From Rotaria socialis (lineage: Eukaryota; Rotifera; Eurotatoria; Philodinida; Philodinidae): 64,000 nt of DNA. This document shows positions 11,828 through 24,868 of the stretch, one piece after another. The notes beneath the pieces were generated by a model. The model worked only from the letters and a program-made list of their open reading frames with translations, did no database searches and was not told the origin of the DNA. Position 1 is the first letter of the stretch; every line of letters begins with the position of its first letter. The stretch lies in assembly GCA_905331475.1 (NCBI GenBank), contig CAJNYU010001875.1, forward strand, positions 124,001-188,000, written 5' to 3'. The translations under genes and the position numbers were made by a program.

Positions 11828-13407
11828 ATGGAATTACAAGAGAAAATGAGATGTTATCGAAAGTGCCAACTAGTCAGTCGTCGTCGGCAACGACGCCAAC
11901 GGCAACAATCCAGTGTTATCGTTGCACTTGGACTTTTTATAACTTCATTAGCTGGATTTTTTCTGCTTATTCAAGCTTTAAATTCTGATGATATTAGAAT
12001 CACATACTTAACTGCATTTTCATCATCATTACCTAAATGTCATTGTTCGAAATCATCATTAGTGGCTTTCAATCATGGTGAATGTTTTTTCAATCAACCT
12101 GCTTGTTATCCAGGATTTATTGGAGATCATTGTGAAATAGAATTAAAAAATGAGGTAAAGCCATTTTTGTTCTGAATTTATCGAGAACTAAACAATTACA
12201 CAACAATGAAATTGTACAAAAAAAATACATCGTATAATGCTATTTTTATGAACTGGTGAATATAAAATGTGAGGAGTCAACTGGTAGAGACCTGCGGAAA
12301 ATAATTGTTTTACAAGAATTCTCATATACATTTTAAAAACGAGAAGAAAATATTTTTCCGTGATCGGAAATGTGAAAAAAGGAACTAAATTGATTTGTTT
12401 AAAAGAAAAGAATCAGAAACCAACAATAGCTAGTCCAACAGGACTCCACTAGCTAGGCAGATTTTCAAAAGATAGCCCAAGACAACAGAAATACTTGTAC
12501 GCAATAGTTATCTTTAAAAAAAATCTTGAATCTATTTCAGACTTATCGATCTCATTGTCCATCAGATATCAATAAAGTTGAATGGACTGTATGGCTGATT
12601 AATCAAACGAAAACCAAATGTTTGCGCTCACACTTCGCTCAACAAGAATGGAATACATCTTGTTTGTTTCTTTGTTTTTATCATCGCTTAACTGGTGTAA
12701 CTCAAATACCATCAATATTCTGGCATAGGTCCTTAGGCAATGAACTTTCTTATTGGCGAGACAATCCTATGACAATTGATGATCGTCTTCACGAGCATGT
12801 TGAAGGTTTTCATGGTTATAAAATCATTCCGCTAAAACTCAATTCAATTATTGAAATTGGTGCGGGTCCATTTACACAAATTCAGTATCTATTAACACCG
12901 TTTCGTTCAATTAAACAGATAACGCTTATTGAACCAAATGCATTAAGTTACATGCAAATGAATAATTGTGCATATCGTGGTGGTCATCTTCGTGGCTATC
13001 CAGTATCAATTATCAGCGAATCGATTGAAATCGTTATGGAAAAACGTCGTTACAATGCTTTTTTCTCGAATTCATCAAAATATTATTCAGTTGTAATCGC
13101 GATTAATGTGGTTGAACATGTTAGTAATGCATTTGAATATTTTCGTGGTTTATATGATTTATTGGAGGATAATGGTTTACTCATATTTCATGAACGATGG
13201 TATGATTATCCACAGCAAGGTGATTGTTTACTTCAGAATGCTGAAAGTTTACATCCAATACGAATAACAAAATGGATAATCGATCAATTTCTGAAGCAAT
13301 TCGAAGTAATTTACATTAATTTTAATCGAACACGACGACAAATCCATTCAGTTTGTTTTGAGCAAGGAGTTTATTTTATCGGACGAAAAAAATCGAATTG
13401 CGTGTGA
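11828..13407 (+). CDS. Type II membrane protein: EGF-like module plus SAM-dependent methyltransferase
   Basis: Exons are 11828-12154 and 12541-13407, in phase, 397 residues. A basic cytoplasmic N-terminus (RRRQRRQRQQ) precedes a transmembrane segment near residues 29-49 (VIVALGLFITSLAGFFLLIQ), as in Golgi type II proteins. A cysteine module at about residues 73-102 (CHCSK..CFFNQPACYPGFIGDHCE) looks EGF-like. The methyltransferase domain starts around residue 210. Motif I is IIEIGAGPFTQIQYLL, an acidic LIEPN end of strand 2 follows, and YSVVIAINVVEHVSNAFEYF and LLEDNGLLIFHERW give motifs II-III. All the SAM-binding features are there; the substrate is unknown. The 386-nt intron is longer than most here. 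Topology puts the enzyme domain in the lumen. Confidence 0.75.
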
Positions 13408-13510
13408 ATCACTTTTGCGTTCGCTCGCATTACATTTGTTACGCTTCATTGATTATGTTTTCTTAGATTTTATTTACAAAACAAATAGATAAATACCAGT
13501 ATTCAAAAGC

Positions 13511-13705
13511 ATGTCTTCGTCTTATCCATTCTATTCGCAACTGATTCAACAAAACCAAAATCAAATTCCATCGAATTATGACATGCCGAATAATAATTCC
13601 AATGCGAATTCAATGACAGTCTCAGGTAGTCTTCGAACACCGGCTAAACCATCACGAAACTACATGTGTAGGCCCGGAGCTCGATGCTCACATCATCATC
13701 ATTAG
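13511..13705 (+). CDS. Possible small Asn/Gln-rich protein, 64 residues
   Basis: An ATG-started frame lies about 100 bases after the methyltransferase stop. It encodes an Asn/Gln/Ser-rich peptide ending CRPGARCSHHHH. An AATAAA-like poly(A) signal follows at about 13740. There is no recognisable domain or signal peptide. It could be a real short gene or 3' UTR of the upstream gene; the compositional bias leaves this open. Confidence 0.35.
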   Translation: MSSSYPFYSQLIQQNQNQIPSNYDMPNNNSNANSMTVSGSLRTPAKPSRNYMCRPGARCSHHHH

Positions 13706-14035
13706 CGAAAACAAAATGTGAAGAAATTTACTTATTTAAAAATAAATTTAATATTTTTATTTTATAATTTTATTTATTATTCAAAATCTAAAAGCGAATA
13801 AGATAAATAAATTTATCTGTGTTTTTGTTTTTATCGAATACAAAGAAACGAATCAATACGAGAATAAACGATCACAGTACAGTAGCTTAATGTTCAGAAA
13901 ATAACGGAGCAGTAAAACGATTAATTAAAACAAAAAGGAATGAAAAGCAAAACAAAAGAACTATTTTCTTAATTATACAAAACTCTTGTCGAGATTCTTT
14001 AACAAAGCCAAGTTCGTTTTATTCTTCGTCAAATT
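13706..14035. other. Convergent 3' flank
   Basis: Very AT-rich stretch between the plus-strand genes ending by 13705 and the minus-strand transporter ending at 14036. Several AATAAA/TTTATT motifs suit poly(A) sites on both strands. Confidence 0.5.
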
Positions 14036-15718
14036 CTATGCTTTAACTGAATTTCCATTAGTATTATCAGTCGTAGATTTATTCGAATTATGATTTTGTT
14101 TCATTTCTTTCGCTCGCACTTGCGCAAACAGACCAGATCCACCAAGAACAAATACATTCGATATCCACCAAAGCATTGTTTTTGTCTACATGTAAATCAG
14201 ACAATAAATTTGTATTGTTTTTATTTTTATTTTCATTCGTATTCTTACTTCACTATAGATAACAACAGCCATTAATGTTTGCACATAAGATTTTGCTGTA
14301 CCAGACACATTATGTGTTAATGGGCTGGTTATCTTTATTTGATAACCTGTTACATAGCCCATGGAAAAACCAAGAAAGCCAGCTGCTGTCATTGCAATCC
14401 AAAATGGAATATTGAACAATTTCGAATAATTAAAAACAACAGGTATTTCACCAAAAACAAGCATGAGAGGTAAAAATAGAATACAAGCATTAAAATTATT
14501 GTATAAACATAGACGCCAAATATTTTTATCAACGCATGGTAAGCATCGAGTTGTATAAATGGCATTTAAGGCGACAAATATACTTGATGCTACACCACAG
14601 AGTGCACCGAAAATTGAAAGAGTACCTAGAAGAAGTAATGAAATATGTGAGTAAAATTCTTAGTTTTTGAGGAGCCATTATAATTAAACGTAGCTGATAT
14701 CGCCAGCCAATGGGTGATTACTTTATTCTATCTATAGTTTAAGACAATGATTTAACATTTCATTGAGATGCTTCGGTATTCCAATCAGTTTTTCCGACAT
14801 ATTCCGTCATTAAAAAAAAAAGGACTTCGCGGGCCATCGAAAACTTACGTATTCTTTCGACTTAAAAAGTATTCAACTATGAACATTGCCGATTATATTA
14901 CCTAGTGTATTTTCTTGATCCATACCAAGAAAAAATCCAGCAATGATAAGGCCACAACAAATCAACGCTCTATACGATGTTCTATCACCGAGCATAATAT
15001 AAGTAAAAACCTAAAATGGACGTTCTTAATTTTTAATTTTATCAAATTTTTCATTTGATAACATACCACATTGGCGACTGTAGTTAATGATCGTCCAACC
15101 ATATAAAATGATACAGTTAAATACTTCAACGTTAAATTATTAAATATAATCATAGCGACAAACATCAACGAAAGTGGAAGTACCTAAAGAGATCGCTATT
15201 GTCAACTATTTTGAATTTTCGAAAAATTCTTTGACTTACATCACGTGCAATTTTAAGATCAATATTAAATGATGGAAATCCAGAAAAAGCAGCAACTCTT
15301 TTATTTAAATTGCCAATTATAGCGCAAATACCAACGGTTACAATACATTGATACCATGTTATAAAAAGTGGTGCATCTAACTATGAAAAATATGAACTAT
15401 TATCAACCGATGAACGAATGGAAAACAAAATTTACTTTCACATCTTTGGAGCTTAATAGATATTTATTTAAAAATACCATGGTGATCGAAACAGACCTAA
15501 ATGATAATAATAATATATAGTAACATATTAAATCAATATTCTTCGTACCAATAGAGTGCGACGGCGATTGCTATTTGTTTGTAATTTTTTCGGAGTGTAT
15601 CTACATTGGTCGTGTTCGTCACAGATGAGGACTGAGGTGATAAAGGTTCTTTAACTGGTATTGCAACATCAATATTATCTGTCGAGTTATTCAATAATGC
15701 GTAGGTAGTGTTACTCAT
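14036..15718 (-). CDS. SLC35C1: GDP-fucose transporter
   Basis: Carries GDP-fucose into the Golgi lumen in exchange for GMP, supplying fucosyltransferases. Seven exons: 15718-15549, 15496-15436, 15380-15240, 15183-15067, 15010-14902, 14625-14249 and 14185-14036. They give 374 residues against 364 in human. Signature blocks occur in family order: [20 protein letters not shown], then [11 protein letters not shown], then [20 protein letters not shown] followed by TTVANV, then [17 protein letters not shown], then [20 protein letters not shown] followed by TAKSYVQT. About ten hydrophobic segments are present. The start (MSNTTYALL) was chosen because the upstream in-frame Met at 15886 would add a non-conserved leader. 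The lysine-containing C-terminus is Asn/Ser-rich. No defect is seen. Confidence 0.93.
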
Positions 15719-18209
15719 TTTTATTGAATAAAATCTAGAAAAAGAAAATCTTTGTTCATTATTATTATGAAGATCGTCGAGATAAAAATAACCAATGGAT
15801 AATAAATAACTCGATAATGTTACGTTAGATATAAGTCTTAATGATTCAATGCGATCAAACAAGTGACCTATATTATTAACAATCATAAGTGAACCAAAAA
15901 TTGAATATGGTGGAAAGAAATGAAGAAAATGTTAGACTTTTTTCAATCGAAACTTTCGACAAATGGCCACTTTTGTAGAGCAGCCAAGTGAAACCAATAG
16001 TTGATAACTAAAATGTTAATTCCGTCAAATAAATTGACGATGATCTACATATCCTATATAAATGCAAATGGAATGGTAGTGAAAAATCTCAACCGTGTGG
16101 TAAGCCATCCTTTGCTGAAAATAGTAACAGGCTCTATAGAGAGTTCTTGTTTATATTAGATTTTATCTTTCAAGTTGTCTATAGAACACTGCTAATAATT
16201 CCGAACATGGATTACATTGTACAGAAAATAGAGATAGCAGAGTTGATGATTTATTGTTGTGAAAAAATAATGCCGTGAAGAACAGAAAGACTTGTGACAG
16301 TGTCGGTATTTGCCTTTATGCCATAAAAAGGTGAAAATCATGGAAGCAGAGTTAAATAACGAGAGTAAGATGTTTTATGATGGCTGTAATGATCGCTCCC
16401 TGATAAGGTTATTTGTCTGCAATAAATATTTCAAAAGCCTTGGTATTTAAGAATAGTTTAGTGTTGAAATCCCAGTTCAATAGTTCAAAACAAATAGAAA
16501 TTACGTCTAGAGAAAATTTTCAAACAGGCCGTAGTTATTTTTAATCATTATTATTTCTAATATCACTTATTTGTTTGTCTAGTTGCTCTTGGTCTTTCTC
16601 AATTTAGTATTATTATTAGGATGATTATCTAGCAATTGATATCACTGAATAGGGACCTTGTTCTACGTGCCTACTAAAGCTATAGATATACTGTATGATA
16701 CATCTCGATCACCTCCTGAATACTAATATTGGCTAGTTGACGCTACTAATGTCAATTATCTGACAACTATGGCCAATCAATTTATCAACAGTCATCATCT
16801 GCGACACGTTGAATAGATATTTTTCTTTACCTACATAAAAAAAAATCAAAAAATGTACAATGTCGAGCGACTTCGTCGTGTAGCTTCGAAAGCAACATCA
16901 AATCTCGACTTAAAACTTATACTCACTATAGAATCTTTTCATGAAAATAATCATAGAACTTCGGCACAGAATTATACTCGTCAATCGAGGTCGAGTAGAA
17001 TATATAGCTATATAGTCCATATATTTGATGCCGATATCGAACAAATTCGAAGGAAATATAAAGAAGTAATAGTACAACGAATCTTATTTTTGTTAATCCG
17101 GCATAACACTAATTTCGATGAATCGACAATTCATGTTTAATCGAAAAATAAGCATCTGAAGAAGAAAGTAAATAATACAAACCGAACCAAACCGTGTTAA
17201 TATTGTGATTGTATAGATTTATTCATTGGAAATAAAAATGGATAATTAGTCATCATTTAGCCATGAAAAGTCATGTAATCAAACAAACATTATTTAATGA
17301 ATGATGACATTAGAATACCGATTGGTTCTACGACTAGTTTGCGTTTTTTACTCATTTAGTCGGTTCTGTTTCTCATCACAATACTATCCAATAGCATTTT
17401 TGAATAGTCGAGTTCGTTCGTCCATAACGAATACGGACTCAATAAGTTCGTCAGTGAGTATTAAAATTAACTTTTAGAATATTGTTTCTCTTGAAGAATC
17501 TAAATCGCCGCTTGTAAATGATAAATTACCATCAGTGGAAAGACAATCATTTGACCAGTATTAATACTATAATCATAGTTTCTATATTAAACAAATATGC
17601 TGATGTTTATATTGATCATTCAAGTTAATCATTGAATTTCAAGTGAAACATTTCATTGGTTTCAGAGTTGATTAGTAGAAAGCATTTGCTTCATTTTTTT
17701 GTTTTCCTTCAAAAATTTTCATACGCAAGTAACGCAATCATTGCTCAAAAACCGATAGTCAGGGCTATGTAAAAAAAAGAGCCGATAAGAAGTTTTAGTT
17801 CTCTTTAAGAAGAGGCCTTGTACCTATACTCGCGTTCTAGAACGTGTCCAGCTAACCACAAAGACAAATAGCTACAAAATTCAAACTATTTCACTCTTCA
17901 TTTTCCTCCTAATGAAATATTCGGTTATCAGTTTTATATTTTACCTGTTCCCTAAACTTGTTAAGGCAATCAATCTTTCTAAAAAAATGTGCCATCGTTT
18001 TCATTATGCACAACTAACTTTAATAAAACTGCATGTCTTACTTAGAGTAAAGAGAAAACATACTTATTTTCGAATTGTGACGCCCACCATTCGTATTTTC
18101 ACAAACTATTTGAAAATTTTATCTAAAAAAAATCTTGAATATACAAAATCATCTGTAGAAAAATACAATATTTTAATCATCAAATATAAGAAACAGAAGA
18201 AAAAGAAAC
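15719..18209. other. Long spacer between SLC35C1 and SERAC1
   Basis: About 2.5 kb without a supported gene. Frames at 16853-17140 (95 codons) and 17912-18232 (106 codons, overlapping the SERAC1 end) are AT-driven, lack family motifs and have no supporting exon structure. The left end should hold the SLC35C1 promoter. Confidence 0.4.
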
Positions 18210-21200
18210 TTATTGTACATCATCTTCTATAGGAGATGAAAAGGAATATAAATTATTTAGGATATCTTCCGTTAATTGCATTTGCTGACTTTTAAGTTCA
18301 CTTTTGCGTTGATAATAAATTGTTTGTATAACATCGAGTAATTCTTGATATTCAATAGTATTTTTTGAATTTGGCTTACACACATAAATATGATTTTTAT
18401 TTAATATAAAGAATTTTCCGATATTTATTTGCGAACTTTCTGCTGGCACGATAACAGTTTGATAGCGTAATGAAAATGTCGTTTTTTCATTTTCAGCAAA
18501 ACTTAATATCTTTATATTGTCATGTTTTTTAAGAATTTCAAGAAATTTTTCATGTAAATTTAGAAGATTTTTACTCTTGGGTTGTAATTCTTCGATTTCA
18601 ACGGTTGGCCGAACGATAAATGCATGGCGTATACCAAATGATGCTACAAAAATAAAACATTTAGTTTAAATCTTACTATAGGAAGCAAGTAAATTCTCGA
18701 TAACAAAACCTATCGATGTAGCTCTATTTAGTGCAATCATATGAAGTGATAAATATAGATCTTTGAAGATTAGAAAGGCCTATTGAATACTCTTATTTGT
18801 TTTTAACACGAGATTTAATAAAGCCAGAAAATAAGGAATCAACACTTCGTTCATTTCTTTGTTTCAAAAATAGAATAGAGGATATTTTTAGAAGCTCAAC
18901 CGCAGCAATGAGTCTTCTAAGATAAAAACTATTGCAAACTCCTATTTTAGCGCTGCTGCGTATCAGTGGCTACTGGCAAAATCAACAAGACATATTCAAT
19001 CTAATAACTACTTGAACATGATAACAATTCCGTATTTTGTAAGATACGAAATTTAATTTGCGTCTATGAAAGTCTTATCATTACAGATAAAAACAAAAAG
19101 GAAAGAAGATAAGTATAGTGTCTGGAATATTTTCAAATATTCTATATCTGTAGTCGATAAACTTCTCCACCAAATATGTTGTAAAAAATTACAGATTTCC
19201 TACTAGACTTGTAAAGCAACATCGTAGAAAACATATCTATCATTGATTTAGACTAGCAATTGGAGAACTTGTAAAGCTTTCTTAAAATATACGTTTTTAA
19301 CCTTACCCAATTCAGCACCAAAATGTGGTACTGAAAAGAAAACACACGCACGCGTATTTGATCTTATTTCTTCATTATCTTCATCTGTTAAAATATATTT
19401 TGTTAACAATCCACCCATTGAATGTGCTACCTTAAAATAGAGAACAGAGGATTACGAATAAATCTTCTTGTCGAATAATTCTACCCATATAATCGGTCGT
19501 TTTCCAACTCCGGCTTGTTTTAGTTGTTCAGCGATTTCTTTCGCTCGGTCATGCATTGATCGTCGAATAATGTGTCTTGGCATCGAACGCATTTGCCATT
19601 CGGAAACTGTTGATTCATAATCAACAGCTAACATGCGTATATGTGACGTTGAAATATCTTCACTTAACCAATCTTTTGGCCAACATAATGATGGCTCATC
19701 TTGATTCATTTTAGGAATAGAAGGAGGTGGCACAGCACTAGTCATTCTCGATGTATCCCAATTTGTTTCTTCACTAATCTCCAATAGTTCGTCGTTTTCT
19801 TCTTCAGTTTGTGCAACGACTACTGTCGATTTTTCTTTGGGTTTTATATCTTCTGTATGTGCAGATTCTTGTCGCCATGTTTTAAAAGCTGAACCAGCTA
19901 AACCATGAAACTATTTAAAAGCAAGAAAAGAATTTAGAAGCAGATAGTTAAATAAATTACGAATATAACATCAACGATCGGTTCTTGATGCCATCGTGCA
20001 TCAGGATCCATTTGTTGAACATTATACACAGTCGGACTGAACAAAATGACCTTAAAAAAGAAATAAATTGGATAAAATAAAAAAATATAAGTTTACTGTT
20101 TCGAGCGTTACATTCACTGGACACAATATCGAACGTTATTATTACTAATATTTGCAATAGTTACCTTGTGATCATCGAATTCTTCTCGCTTATTTACTCG
20201 GACTTTCTGACAAGAGACTTCGTTCAACTCTCATCAGAAATCGTTACATAGACAAGCTTAAGCAGCAGATGTATAGGATAATTTAATAAAAATACTGTCG
20301 GACAGCAGATTCGATCCATTAACCCTATATTAGTCTTAATCTATATCGCATCCAGATTCGAGCGAATTACCTTTAAAAAATACGATGTATAACGTCAAGA
20401 TTTTCCTATGACTCTCTACACAACATCGTATAGTCGACTTACTTTATCACCATAGACTTGATCATTAATCCATGATGGAATCGACGTTGATTTTAGATTT
20501 GTATTATTGGTCTGTTCTATTGAATGACTTGCATCAATATCGAGTGAAAGAATTTTCTTCTCGATATGGTTATCAAGAGCTTTATTATTTTCTACTTCAT
20601 CATCCTCATCAGACACTGATCTTTTATACCATAGATAACGTAGCAGTCTATTGACGATGCTTAAGTTTTTTGATAGGGGTTCCTTTTCAAACGTCATTTC
20701 TTTTTTCTCGTCAGTTTTTTGTTCTGCTTCATTCAATTCCGTGTCAGTAATTTCCGATGATAAATTTAATGGTTTGACATTTTTGTTGATAAAAATTTTC
20801 TCGTCGTTAATTGATGTACTATATGAAATGAAAATTATTTTTTATGATACAAAATAGTATTATTAAATGCAAACTTGTCAGGTATACAACGATCAAGATT
20901 TGCTAGAATAGTCGAAGCCATCAACGAATAAATAATATTATTCTTGTCCAATAACATGTCATGAAGAATTCTTACCCAACCTATTTAATTAAATGATACG
21001 AATAGAATATTTTTATTCGAAAAAAAAAAGAAAGCTTTGCAAACCAACGGCATAGAATGCTTCATGTGTTCGATGGTCACGACTTAGTAAAAGAAGAATT
21101 TTCTCAATAAATCTTACAAATGTTATGTTTTCTTTTCGTTTTTCATATAAATATTTTAATATTTGTAAGCCATTAAAATGAATGACATCAAGTGGATAAC

Positions 21201-22288
21201 GGTCGGCATAACCCCGAAGAGCATAGAGAAATATTGAATAGAGTTCAAGATTCGATCGATACCGTTTGATAGCTTTTGATGATAAGTCAGCATGTTCAGA
21301 TTCGAAATGATGAACAAGATCAAATGCTGTGTTAGAATCGACATCATCCATATAGGATTTAAACTAAATTCAATAGAATAAAAATTCATTTTCATGCACG
21401 TACAACTATTGATTGAATGATGTTCGATCGCATAGTGTATTAACAAATGCATCTCTCTGTAATTTAGAAGAATTTGCTAAACAATTGTAAGAACTATCTT
21501 CGAATGCAATTCAAACTGAAATATTCCTTAATGAAAGTTTCCCGGAGAATCCCGTGATCTAACCAAACAACTGTTATAGGTCTGCCTATGATATACATGT
21601 GCTAGAATCTCGTTTTGAACTGTTCTTTCATCTGCATTTCTCTTACCCATTGTAGATAATGATGACTTAATATATCCAATGGACGGTTTTTTTTATCGAA
21701 TAAGTTGTCAAGAAATTTTCTTATGGTATGTAGAAGTACATCATCGTCGTTTACATTGTCGACACTACCAGTAGCAAGTACTTTTTTATTTCCAATTAAA
21801 AATATATATGGTGGACCAATAGGAAATAAATTTGAATTTGCTTCGCAAGTACGAGCTAATTGAATAGCTGTGTGATAATCGAGCTGTTGACCAATAATCG
21901 AATAATATATTGAAGGTAGATTATTTAATTTAGCTAAATGACTAAGACCACGTTCACGTATATGAGCATTTTTTGAATGAGTTTGCTTTATATATTGTAA
22001 AGCTTGTTGATAAATTGTAGTTATGACTGCATCAGTTAATTCAATTGGTATATATATATTATTATCTTTATTTTTTAAAAACTTATCAGTTAAATCATGT
22101 TGTGAGTCAAGTTTTTTTGACGATAGTTTAGTGATATTGTTTCCACTTGCATCTGATTCATTCGAAGGACTTTTTCGTTGCCGTTGAATCAAATGAGCGA
22201 TACCCAATGTAGCTGCTACGCTTGGTATTAGAATTGCTAATGGTTGGAATCGTCGATTCATGTCGTTTCTTGTTTTTAATGAAACCAA
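18210..22288 (-). CDS. SERAC1: SERAC1-like serine esterase/lipase
   Basis: In animals SERAC1 acts in phosphatidylglycerol remodelling at mitochondria-ER contacts. Eight exons: 22288-21647, 21363-21045, 20980-20875, 20818-20443, 20050-19961, 19910-19485, 19430-19307 and 18643-18210. They give 2517 nt (838 residues; human is 654). A hydrophobic segment near residues 17-35 could be the membrane anchor. A helical armadillo-like region follows (YALRGYADRYPLDVIHFNGL, WVRILHDML, ANLDRC). The alpha/beta hydrolase has VIFFHGLAGSAFKTWR, LCWPKDWLSEDI, GVGKRPIIW and the nucleophile elbow VAHSMGGLL. The late NKNHIYVCKPNS matches human NHLNICKP and carries the likely catalytic His. Extra length comes from an acidic insert around residues 320-430 and another before LCWPKDW. 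Two donors use GTTTGC. The gene is divergent from the PRDM9-like gene. Confidence 0.9.
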
Positions 22289-22987
22289 ATCGAAATTTCT
22301 TTCTTTTAATTACTATTATTTTATATAGTTATAAACACTTTTTCGAAGAGTAGACAGACCGAGAAAAAGAACACGATCAAATTAATCACTATTTTCTTTC
22401 ATACATCAAATTACTTGAGTATTCTATGGTTTTAGCATATCACCATAGGTATCGCCATTCAATAGATGGCGTATTAACTTGATTGGTACATATAGCCAGA
22501 ATACATTTTTTGAAAAGTAAAATGTTCCTTGTCCTCTCTATCCATTATCTCGCGTTGTAAATATTATCCGGAGGGTATGGGTAATACACTTTGAATTATA
22601 AATTTATCTCGTAGGGAACAATATTTTTGGAAAGTGTTAACACGAAAGCCTGTTTTCTAGAAAAACAATCACGCCTTTTTACAGAGAAAATCATATAAAA
22701 ACAAAATGCAAACCGTAATGTGAAGAATATCTAGCCTCCACAAAGTCTATGTGTTCCAAAAAGATATATTTCCAAAAATAATTTATCAAATAGAATCATC
22801 ATATTTTCTAATCAAATTATTTGAGACTGAGAAAGCTTTGATAAACAGACATCAATAAGTCTTATACGAAATATTATTAGATATAACAATAGAATAGTTT
22901 CTAAATCTATCACCCGCTCAAAATACATGCATTTCAATATAAATTTCTTTTTTGAAAATTTTTCTTTTTTGTTTTCACCACCACGAT
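22289..22987. other. Divergent intergenic region between SERAC1 and the PRDM9-like gene
   Basis: About 700 bases of AT-rich sequence separate two divergently transcribed genes, so both promoters must lie here unless an upstream non-coding exon exists. The 139-codon minus-strand frame from 23231 is a shadow of the SET gene. Confidence 0.5.
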
Positions 22988-24005
22988 ATGCATGAGCAAC
23001 GTCATTCGAATCGAAGAAACTCAACTTCGATTGATAATAAGAATAGAAAACGAAAAGAATCTGATATAAAAATAAACGACTCAAAGAAAAGGCTTTCATC
23101 AATTTATTCGCATGGAAAACAAGAGCGTGAAACATTATCATACAACGATAGAAAATGTTCGAAATTTGAATTTGATGATGCTCGATTATTTTGTGATGAT
23201 TGTAATAAATTCTATGATAATATTTGTCCACATCATAAACAATCTTATATTCCGGATAAAAAAGTTCATCTTAGTTTTCATCAATAAAAACTTTCTATGT
23301 TGTGATTATTTAAGATATCAAAATCATCACTAAAACGTTCACAACGAATATGTGATCTGACTTGCCCAGATGGAATTATTATCAAAGCATCAACTATATC
23401 GAAAGCAGGCAAAGGTGTATTTGCAACAAAACGATTTGAAAAAAATACCTTCTTCGGACCCTACACGGGTACAAGACATTCAAATTTTAAAAGTGCTCAA
23501 GAATCAGGCTATTCTTGGAGTATTGCAGATAAAAATGGCCAAGTATTGTTGAGAAAAATTTTTTGTGAAAAATTTTATTACAATTTTTCCAGATGATTTA
23601 TATTGTTGATGGATATGATCCTAATAATAGTAATTGGCTCCGATATGTAAGTAACTGATTATGTAAAACTAAGGTAATGACTTAGATATTTTTTCCTTTG
23701 TGCGTTTAGATTAATTGTATGTATTGAATACGCATATAATAAGATTGTTTACCAATTCAGCATTTATCTTTCGTCAAGGCCCCAACACAATTGAACAACA
23801 AAATGTACAACCTATTCAATACGATAGAAATATGTTTTATAAGACAATGAAAACTATACACCCAGGAGAAGAATTATTTGTTTATTATGGAGATGATTAT
23901 GCACGTTTTCTTGGCATTGAACCATTCGGTACTGAGACAGTACAAACGAGCATTGGTAAAATTGTATTACAATTACCAAGGTTGATTACAGTTCATTTTA
24001 TTTAG
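22988..24005 (+). CDS. PRDM9-like histone methyltransferase (zinc knuckle + SET), no zinc-finger array
   Basis: Five exons: 22988-23263, 23315-23542, 23593-23646, 23710-23716 and 23779-24005. They give 792 nt (263 residues). A basic N-terminus leads to a Cys/His knuckle (FCDDCNKFYDNICPHHKQ), matching the CxxC..CP-H unit ahead of the PRDM9 SET domain. The SET domain follows: DGIIIKASTISKAGKGVFAT, FFGPYTGTRH, SGYSWSIADKNGQ, YIVDGYDPNNSNWLRYINC, MFYKTMKTIHPGEELFVYYG and DDYARFLG, with the active-site tyrosines present. This predicts lysine methylation of histone H3. The conserved INC turn can be read only if a 7-nt exon (ATTAATT) is spliced in. No KRAB or C2H2 zinc fingers are seen. Start is the first ATG with no acceptor upstream; a further 5' exon cannot be excluded. 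Confidence 0.8.
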
Positions 24006-24037
24006 ATGATGATTAATATTCAATTATATCATGCAAT

Positions 24038-24388
24038 TAGAAGTGTAAGCCGACGCCTCGGTTGGCAGCGGCGACTCGAAAACTTAAATTTTTTTCGCCC
24101 ATTGGTGGCGGCGACGTTTCGAAAATAATTTTTTTTTGGTTCACCGGCGGCGACTCAAATCTTTCGATGCTATTTTAAAAGATTGTCGTAGCGTTGATAA
24201 TTATGTAACAAAAGAGGGAAAAATGATAGTATAAAACGTCCTCATTAGCAGTTAGATCAGAAGAATCCAAAATACTGTTTCTTAGTATCGAAAATATTCA
24301 AAAATTAAATTTTTCTACTTATATGACGGCGGCGGTGGCTCAAAAATTTAGAATTCTTTTGGTTCATCGGTGGCGACTTATACCTCTA
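24038..24388. mobile_element. GC-rich MITE, TIR TAGAAGTGTAAGCCGAC type
   Basis: The left end TAGAAGTGTAAGCCGACGCC is matched by the reverse complement of the right end, TAGAGGTATAAGTCGCCACC. The interior has repeated GGCGGCGACTC-like segments separated by T-runs, unlike the AT-rich surroundings. The same terminal sequence bounds the element at 33111-33213, so this is a family. No target duplication is clear. Confidence 0.6.
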
Positions 24389-24868
24389 CACGCAATGCCA
24401 ATAGTGACTAAGTTATTATTGTAAATCCTATTCATTCGTTTTTTTAAAGAAGAAATTTGGCAGAAGAAATTCAAAATCAACTTTATCGCACTTGTCTTAT
24501 TTTAAAAGGCTTATATGTTGCCGCGAACTTATTCTCTGGTTGAAATAGAGTGGGAAAAAAGAATTGATTGATAGTTCGACTAAGCTTATAGTTCATAGAG
24601 AATTATACTCATCGTAAAAACATAGTACTGTTATCGGGCTATTTCATTTCTAACTTGAGCAGCGAAATCTTTGACGTAAATATGAATAAAATTTCAATTA
24701 GAATCAAAGCTAGATCATACACTGGCACTCTTTATGTGACAACATATCGACAGCGAAAATCAATGAAATGATTCGATTATACAATTTGCTAAAAGACGTC
24801 TTTGTTTCATAAGAATAATGAATAAAACGATGTAGTTACAAACAAACAGTATATGCATGATTTAATAA
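24389..24868. other. Spacer between MITE and Ly6-like gene
   Basis: AT-rich sequence with no gene seen. It includes the 3' flank of the minus-strand Ly6-like gene. Confidence 0.4.

Noticed and set aside
16853..17140. 95-codon plus-strand frame
   Set aside because: No motif, no splice partners and no promoter cue; weak coding character.
17912..18232. 106-codon plus-strand frame overlapping the SERAC1 3' end
   Set aside because: Lys/Ile-rich chance frame antisense to a real exon.
21156..21452. 98-codon minus-strand frame overlapping SERAC1 exon 2
   Set aside because: Alternative frame of a real exon; the other frame carries the conserved helices and closes the gene model.
22812..23231. 139-codon minus-strand frame
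   Set aside because: Antisense to the PRDM9-like first exon; no motif.
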